From Streptomyces sp. XY006 (GTDB lineage Bacteria; Actinomycetota; Actinomycetes; Streptomycetales; Streptomycetaceae), in contig NZ_NOKT01000039.1 in the NCBI RefSeq assembly GCF_002237655.1, positions 1-64,000 on the forward strand: a stretch of 64,000 bases of DNA. Direction: 5' to 3'. This document shows, piece by piece, positions 22,195 through 31,100 of the stretch (position 1 is its first letter; each line of letters starts with the position of its first letter). The position numbers were made by a program, and so were the translations under genes. Under the pieces are notes generated by a model. The model ran no database searches and had not been told where the DNA came from. It saw only the letters and a program-made list of their open reading frames with translations.

Positions 22195-25100
22195 CCTCCC
22201 TCAAAAGCTCTGTGAACGACTCCGCCCACCCCGCCACCGTCTCCGCCGTGAACAGGTCCGTCGAGTACTCGAACGTGATCGTGAGCGCGTCCGCCTCCGG
22301 GGTGATCACCGCGTAGAGCTCGTTGCGGGCCACGCCCTGGACGGGGAGGGCGCGGACGGCCGTGTGCACCTCGCCGAGGTCCAGGGCCGGTGGCTCCGTC
22401 GTGATCACCGTGAACAGGACCGTCGGGAACAGGGCCTTCGTCAGGTCCGGGTCCACCAGGGACACCACGTCCGTCAGGGGGAGTTCCTGATGGTCCAGGG
22501 CCTCGAAGAGGGTGGTGCCCAGCTGGGCGGTCAGGGCGGCGAAGGAGTCCGCCTCGGACAGGCGGGCCCGCAGCAGGACCGCGTCGCCCACGATGCCGAC
22601 CGTCTCCGCCCGGTCGCGCGGGAGGCGGTTGGCGCTGGACGCCGCCAGGACGACGTCGTCCGGTGCACCGCACACCCGGCCCAGCCAGGTCGCGAACGTG
22701 GCGGCCAGGACCGTGTAGGGCGTGGTGCCCAGGCGGGTCGCCGTGGCGGCGAGGCGCGCCGGGGTGTCGTCGTCGACGGTCCGGGTGTGCAGGGCGCCCC
22801 GGCCGGTCAGCGTGCCGGGGTGGGGACGGTCGTAGGGGAGGGACGGGCGCAGCGGGACGCCGGTGAGTTCCTTGCGCCAGAAGTGCTCCAGCTCCTCCCT
22901 GCGGTCGCCGGGCAGGCTGTGTTCCGCGCGGGCGAAATCGGTGAACTGATGCGTCACCGGCGGTAGTTGCGGCGTACCTCCGGTCCTGCGCGCGCGGTGG
23001 AACTCCGCCAGGTCCCGCCGGATCAGACCCAGGGACCAGCCGTCGCAGACCGCATGGTGGAAGACCGTCAGCAGGATCCAGTGGTCGTCCGCCAGGCGGG
23101 CCAGCGCGAAGCGGAACAGCGGCGGCTCGTCCATCGTGAACGGCAGGGAGATCCGGGCGGCGCACCAGTCGTCGGCCGCCCGTTCCCGGGGCGTGGCCGC
23201 CGTGCGCAGGTCGGTGACCGGGAGGTCCACCGGCACCTCGGCCAGGATCTCGACCTCGTAGGCGCCGTCAGCCCGGTGGACCGGCCTGGCGCGCAGGGCA
23301 TGGTGCCGTGCCACCACGTCCTCAAGGGCCCCGCGCAGCAGCTCGGGGTCCAGGTCGCCACGCAGGTCGGTGCGGTGGGCGATGTTGTAGACGCTCGGGT
23401 CGGTGAGCGCGTGGTGGCGGCGCCACAGGCGGCGCAGGGTGGAGGGCATCGGCGCGGTGTCCACGACTCGCGTGCGGGTGGCGATGCCCCGGATCGTCGG
23501 GTCCAGGAAGAAGTCCGCCATGGTCAGGTCGATGTCCGCCGCCTCGCGCATCCGGTTCAGCAGGCGGATCGCGCTCAGCGAGTGGCCGCCGAGTTCGAAG
23601 AACGGCGTCGTGACCGGGACGTGCCGGGTGCCCAGTTCCTCGCACCACAGGTCGTGCAGCACCCGCTCCCGCTCCGTCGCCGGCTCCGAGCGCGCCGGCT
23701 CGGCAGGCGCGTCCCCCGGTTCCGGCAGGGCCGCGCGGTCCAGCTTGCCGGAGGCGTTCACCGGGAGGCGGTCCAGGGTCACCCAGCGCCGCGGCACCAG
23801 GTGGTCGGGGAGCCGGGCCGCCAGCGCGGTGCGCACGGCCGGCCAGGACGCCCCCTCCTCCAGGACCGCGTACGCCACCAGCTCGGTGTCGCCGTGGTGG
23901 TCGCGGCGCGCGAGCACCGCCGCGTCCCGGACGGCCGGCAGGGCCGTCAACGCGGCCCGTACCTCGGCCGGTTCGACCCGGTAGCCGCGGATCTTGACCT
24001 GGTCGTCCGCCCGGCCCCGGTACTCCAGGGTGCCGTCGGCGCGCCGGCGGGCCAGGTCGCCCGTGCGGTAACGCACCCCGCCCGCGCCGTCGTCGACGAA
24101 CGCGGCCGCGGTCTCGGCGGGGCGGTCGTGGTAGCCGAGGGCCACCGGCACCCCGCCGACGTGGATCTCGCCGACCGCCCCGACCGGCACCGGCCGGCCC
24201 GCGGCGTCCCGCAGCGACAGGTGCGCACCCGGCACCGGCGTGCCGATCGGGGGCCACTCCTCACCCGCCGGATCCACGCGGTGCGACGTGACCACGATCG
24301 AGGTCTCCGTGGGGCCGTACTGGTTGTGGAGCGCGCAGAGCGGATGCGCGGCGAGGAAGCGGCGGAAGGCCGGGGTGAGACGCAGGGCCTCACCCGCCGA
24401 GAACAGCTCGCGCAGGGAGGGCAGTTCGGGGGCCGTCTCCATCAGATACGTCAGGGGCGTGCAGGGCATGAACAGGCGCTGCACCTCGTGGCGGCGCACC
24501 GTCCGCGCCACTGCCGCCGGGTCGTGCCGCACGGCGTCGTCGACGAGGACGAGTGCCGCGCCCGAGGCGAGCGTCGTGAAGATCTCCTGGACGCTCACGT
24601 CGAACGCCGGGGACGTCCACTGCAGGGTGCGCAGCGCGGGGTGCCGGGCGAGATGCCCGCGGACCAGGTTCGCCGGACCCCGGTGGGGTACGACCACGCC
24701 CTTCGGGCGGCCGGTCGAGCCCGAGGTGTGGATGCAGTAGGCCGGGTCCTCGGGGCCGGCGCCGTCCGGGACGGGGGTGGCGGGCAGGGTGTCGTCCGCC
24801 GACTCCACGCGCACCACCGGGAGTTGGGTGTCCGGGTGGGACGAGCCCTCGTCGGTGAGGAGCAGCACCGGCGCCGAGTCGGCGAGGAGCAGGGCCAGGC
24901 GCGGGGCGGGCAGGGACGGATCCAGCGGCACATAGGCCGCGCCCGTCTTCAGCACCGCCAGCAGGGCCGTGATCAGCCGCGGGCCGCGCGGCAGCAGGAC
25001 CGCCACGCGCCGCCCCCGCGCGGCGCCCCGGCCGCGGAGCAGATGCGCCAGCCGGTTGGCCGCCGCGTCCAGCTCCCCGTAGGAGACGCGGGTGTCGTCG

Positions 25101-28100
25101 CCGAGCAGGGCGAGGGCGTCCGGTGTGCGGCGGGCCTGCTGCTCGAACAGCTCGTGCAGGGTGCCGGGCGGCGCGGCCGGCTCGGTGTGCTCCGGACCGG
25201 CCAGCAGCGCACGGTCGGCCGCGGTGAGGGCCGTGAGGTCCGCGAGCCGCGCCGAGGGGGTGTCGAGCGCCCTGCGCAGCACCTGCTCGACGTAGTCCAC
25301 GAAGCGGCGCACCGTGGCCTCGTCGAAGAGGGCCGTGTCGTACTCGACCATGAAGCGCAGACCGCCCGGGTGACGGGTGAGGTAGACGCTGAGGTCGAAC
25401 GGGGCACGCTCGCTCGGGACGTCCAGCAGGGTGGCGGTGAGGTACGGCGGGTCGAACTCCGCCCCGCCCTCGTTCTCGTACTCCACCATCACCTGGAACA
25501 GCGGGTTGCGGCCCGGGTCGCGGCGCGGATTGAGCGCGCCGACCAGCTCGTCGAAGGGGACGCCGCTGTGCTCGTACGCCGCCGTGCTGCTCTCGCGGAC
25601 CCGGCGCAGCAGGGCCGGGACGTCCGGGTCGCCGGTGAGGTCCAGGCGCAGCGGAACGGTGTCGAGGAAGAGACCGACGTGGTCCTCGGCGCCCGGAGGG
25701 CGGGACGCCAGCGCCGTGCCGATCACCACCTCCTGCTGTCCCGCGAACCGGCCGAGGACCGCGCCGATCGCGCCGGTCAGCGTCATGAACAGGGTGGCCC
25801 GGTGCCGGGCGGCCAACTGCTGCAGACCGTCGGTCAGTTCGGCGTCGAGGGCGTGCGTGAGGCTCGCGCCCGCGCCCGACCTGACCGGTGGACGGGGACG
25901 GTCGGTGGGCAGGGTGAGTTCGGGTGCGCCGGCCAGGTGGCTCCGCCAGAAGCCGAGAGAGGCGGGGTCCGGCCGGGCGGCCGTCTCCGGCAGGCCGGGC
26001 AGCGGACCCGGTGCGGTGCCCCGGCCCTGACGGGCGCGGTAGTACGCGGCGAGATCACGCGCCAGCACGGCCGTGGAGGAGGAGTCGAAGACGATGTGGT
26101 GGGCCAGGAGGAAGAGCAGATGGCGGTCGGGGGACAGGCGCAGCAGCCGGGCCGCGACCAACGGGCCCCTGGACAGGTCGAGTCCGTGGTCCGCCGCGAG
26201 CGCCGACCGCAGGGCCTCCTGCTCCGTCGCACCGGTGAGGTCCTCCACCGGGCAGTCGAGCGGCATACGGTCGCGTATTTCCTGGTAGGGCACACCGTCC
26301 GTGTCGCCGAACACCGTGCGCAGGGCGGGATGCCGGTCCGCGACCCGCTCCAGCGCCCAGCGCAGGGCCGCGACGTCCAGGGGGCCGTCGAGGCGGATCG
26401 CCTTGGGTTCGTGGTACATGGCGGTGCCCGGATGGAGCTGCTCCAGGAACCAGATGCGGCGCTGGGCGGGCGTGAGGGGACGGCGATGCGGCCGGGGCCG
26501 CGGGACGGCTGCCCCGGCGGGCGGTTGCGCGTGCGGCTGCCGCGGGGGCAAGGACTCCGGGGACCGGCCCGTGCCGGGAGCCGTCCGGCGGACCCGGTCC
26601 AGCACCGGCAGCGCCGCAAGCACCTTCTCCTTCGGCACGCCGAAGTCCACGAAGCAGGCGATCTCGTCCGCCCCGGCCGCCAGCAGCCGCCCCACGGTCT
26701 CGGCGGCGGTGCGCTCGTCGCCGATCAGGGCGCGGGACGCGCAGTAGCGCTCGTAGGCGCGGCCCAGCAGGAACTCCACGTCCTCCTCGGGGGTGTTCTC
26801 CAGGTCCACCTGGAAGCCGAGGCTGTTGGTGACCTGGTCGAAGAGGGAGAGCGAGGACCGCAGATACGACAGGAACGGCCGGTAGGCCTCGGCCCGCGCC
26901 CGCTCCGCGTCCTCCTCCAGATACGTGTGCACGAGCACCACCACCCGCCCGGCCGCCGGGTCGAGGCCGTGCTCGGCACGGCAGCGCCGGTACAGCGCGA
27001 TGTTCTCGGCCAGTTGCTCCACCGTCTGCGTCATCAGGTTGGTGACCACGCCGAGGTCCTCGGCGGCCGCCCGGCGGTAGCTGTCCGGGTTCCCGACGAC
27101 GGCCACGTACATCGGCGGCCGCTCCTGCACGGGCCGCGGATGCAGGGTGATCTCCACGGGCGTGCCGTCACCCGCGGTCGTCTTCACCGGCTGCCCCGAC
27201 CAGAGGTCCCGCACGGTCGCCAGGTGCTCGTACATCACTTCGCGGTGCCGGCCGAAGTGCTGCGGGGCGAGCGCGAAGTCGGTGGCGTGCCAGCCGCTCG
27301 CGAAGCACAGGCCCGTCCGGCCGCCGGAGATGTTGTCGACGACCGACCACTCCTCGGCGACCCGGGCCGGATGGTGCAGCGGCAGCACCACGGAACCGGC
27401 GTGCAGCCGGACCCGGCTGGTCCGGGCGGCGAGGGCGGCGGCCAGGACGGAAGGGTTGGGGAACAGCGCGCCGAAGGAGTTGAAGTGCCGTTCGGGAAAC
27501 CACAGCGCGTGGAAGCCGTGCCGGTCGGCGAAGTCGGCCGCGGCCATGATCAGGCCGTACTTGTCGTGGTCGGTGTCCTCGGGGTAGTCCCCGAAGAAGT
27601 AGAGACTGAAGTCGGTGTTGCCGGCGGCGGGAGAGGGGGTGGCTGAGGGCCCCGGGCGCGGGCTGGGAACCGGAGCGGGGCTGACGGCGGTGGTCCGGGG
27701 CGGTGCCGTCCCGGCGGTGCTCTGCGGCGGTGCCGTTGTGGCGGTGGTCTGCGACGGTGCCGTCCCGGAGGGGATCCGCGGGGGTGCCGTGCCGGCGGTG
27801 GTCGTCGCGAGGACGTCGAGCTGGCGGGAGATCATCCCGCCGACCTGGTCGACGAGTTGCTCCGCGAGCCGTAGCTGCTGCCCGAACAGGGCGGTCAGGC
27901 CGTCCGGCGACTGCGGCGGCTGCGGCGGCTGCGGCGACTGCGGCGAGTCCGGCGACTGCGGTGAGGCGTGCGCGGCGGCGGACGGCACCGGCTCCTGGGC
28001 GACGACCGGCTCCTGGGCGACGACCGGTTCCTGGACCATCGGCCTCTGCACGACGGGCTCTTGAACAACCGGCTCTTGCACGACCGGCTGCTGAACGACC

Positions 28101-31100
28101 GACTCCTGAGCGACCGGCTCCTTGACGACCGGCTCCTCAACGACCGGTTCCGCCACCACCGTCTCCGGCGCGCGGCGTGTCGGCCGCCCTTCGTCGCCCC
28201 GCAGCTCCGCGACCCGCTCGGCCAGCCTCCCGGGTGTGTCGGCCGTGTCGAACACCTCGCGGACCGGGACGCGGACGCCGTACCGCTGCTCCAGTTCGGT
28301 CGTCATGCTCATCAACGACAGCGAGTCGGCGCCCAGTTCGAAGAAGGAACGGTCCGGTGTCACGTCGGCGACCGGACGGCCGAGCCGGTCCGCCGCCGAC
28401 TGCCGTATGAAAGCGAGGATCTCGTCGTCCGGCTCCGCGGCACGCTCGGGAGCCGCGGGCGCCGCGCCCCCGAACGGCACCGTACGGCGCCGCAGCGGAT
28501 GCCCCGGCAGCGGCACCCGGCCCCCGTCGCCCGTGAGCGCCCGCCAGTCCAGGACGGCGCCCCTGCGGTACAGCGAGCCGAGGGCCGTCAGGAAGCCCTG
28601 TGCCTGCTCGGCGGCCGTGTCCCCCGCGCCCTGGCCGGTCAGCCACCGGCTGTCGGGTACGCAGTGCCGCCCCAGGCCCGTGAGGGTGCGCCCGGCGCCG
28701 ATCTCCACGAAGTCCCGGCAGCCCTGCTTGACGGCGGCGGCCATGGCGAGGTCGAAACGGACCGGCTGCCGGGCCTGGCGGCACAGGTACGCCACGTCGA
28801 CCGTCCAGCCCGCCCGGCGCAGCTCCCCGTCGGCCGTGGTGACCAGCGGGGTGTGCAGCGCGCGGTACGTCACCTGTTCCGCGACCGCGCGGAACGCCTC
28901 CAGCGCGTCGTCGATCTCCGCCGAGTGGAACGCCCGGTCGACCGGCAGTGCCCGCCAGTGCACGCCCTCCTGGTCGAGCAGCCGCGCCGCTTCCTTCAGC
29001 GCCTGCGGCGGGCCCGACAGCACCTGGGCCCGCGGGCCGTTGACGGCGGCGAGTTCGACACCGGCGGCCGCGGCGACGCGGTGCGCCGTGGCGGCGTCGG
29101 ACCGGACGGCGAGCATGCCCCCGGCCGGACATCGGTCCCGCATCAGCCGTCCGCGCCAGGCGGTGAGCCGCAGCCCGTCCTCCAGGGAGAGGGCTCCGGC
29201 CGCGTACAGCGCGGCGTACTCGCCGACGCTGTGGCCCAGCAGCAGCCCGGGCCGGATGCCGGCCGCCCGCCAGGCGTCGGCCAGTGCCGCGTGATGGGCG
29301 AAGAGGGCGGCCTGCGCGGTGTCGGTGGGCCAGGTCTCGTCCTGTTCGCCGGCACCGTCCGGGCCGGCGGTGAGCAGCGCGGTGAGCAAACTGCCGCCGA
29401 ACTCCCGGACGTGCAGCTCCTCGCAGCGGTCGAGGGTGGCCCGCGCCGCGGGGTGCGCGGCGTACAGGCCCCGCGCCATGCCGCGGCGGGCGCTGCCCTG
29501 GCCGGTGAAGGCGAAGGCGACCGGGCCGAGCGGGACGGGATCGGGGTCCCGGCGCTCCGCCAGCGCGCGGGCGAGTTCACCGGCCGTACGGCCGGCCACG
29601 GCGGTGCGTGCCGCGCGGTGCGGCCGGCCGAGGGCCAGGGTGGCGGCCACGTCGGCGGCCGGCAGGTCCGGGTGGGCCAGGAGCCGGTCGCGGAGCGCGG
29701 CCGTGAGCTCGTCGAGGGACTCGGGGTCGCGGGCCGAGACGGGCACCAGGACGGGCAGGTCGGGAACCGGCCGGGGGCGGGGAGCCGGGGCCTCCTCCAG
29801 GACGACATGGGCGTTGGTGCCGCCGACACCCAGCGCGCTGACCCCGGCCCGGCGGGGCACGCCGTCCGGGACCTGCCACGGCTCCAGCTCCCTGACGAGC
29901 CGCAACGGGCCGTCGTGCAACGGCAGTTCGGGGTTGGGCCGGGTCAGGTGCGGGGTGGGTACCAGCATGCGGTGGCGCAGCATCAGGACCGTCTTGATGA
30001 GCCCGGCCATGCCCGCGCAGCTGTCGAGGTGCCCGATGTTCGGCTTGACGGAACCCACCGCGCAGAAGCCCGGAGCGCTGTCGCCGTCCGGGGTGAGCGC
30101 CCGGGCCAGTGCCGTCAGTTCCACCGGGTCGCCGAGCCGGGTCCCGGTGCCGTGCGCCTCCACGTAGGAGACCGTCTGCGGCGGCACGTCCGCCCTGCGC
30201 AGCGCCTGGCGCACCACCTCGGCCTGCCCCTCGACGCCGGGGGCGGTGAAGCCGACCTTGGCGGCGCCGTCGTTGTTGACCGCGGAGCCCAGGATCACCG
30301 CGTGCACGGTGTCGCCGTCGGCCAGCGCCCGGTCCAGGCGCTTGAGCAGCACGGCGGCCACGCCGTTGCCGCCGACCGTGCCGTCGGCCTCCGCGTCGAA
30401 GGCCCGGCAGCGGCCGGTGGGGGACAGGATCGAACCGGGGTGGCTGTGATAGCCGGTCTCCTGCGGCAGGTGCACGGCCGCCGCACCGGCCAGCGCCAGG
30501 TCCGTCTCGCCGCCGAGCAGTGCCTGGACCGCCAGGTGCACGGCGACCAGGGAGGTGGAACAGGCCGTCTGCACGCCGATCGCCGGGCCCGTGAGGCCGA
30601 GCCGGTAGGCGACCCGCGTGGCGAGGAAGTCCGGCTCCCGCCCGATGGCCGACTGCATGCCGGCGGCAGGGTCCGCCGGGTCGTACGGCGTGCCGGCCGC
30701 GGGCCGCTCCTGGTGGTCGTAGAGGTTCATGCCGGATCCGGCGAACACGCCCACCCGCACGCCCGGGGCGGTCGCCGCGTGGCCGCCCTCCTCCAGGGCC
30801 TGGTGGCAGCACTCCAGGAACAGCCGGTGCGCGGGGTGCGTGAGCCCGGCCTCCCGCGGGCTCAGCCCGAAGAAGTCCGCGTCGAACTCCTCGACGCCGT
30901 CCAGGACTCCGGAGGCGGGCACATGGCCCGGGGCGCGGCGCTGCTCGGGGGAGACCCCGGCCGCCGCGAGCTCCCGCTCCCCGAACACGCGCACGCTGTC
31001 CACGCCGTCCCGCAGATGCGCCCAGAACTGCTCCGCCGTAACGGCGCCGGGGAAGCGCAGGGCCAGCCCGATGACGGCCACGCGGCGGTCGGAGCCGTCG

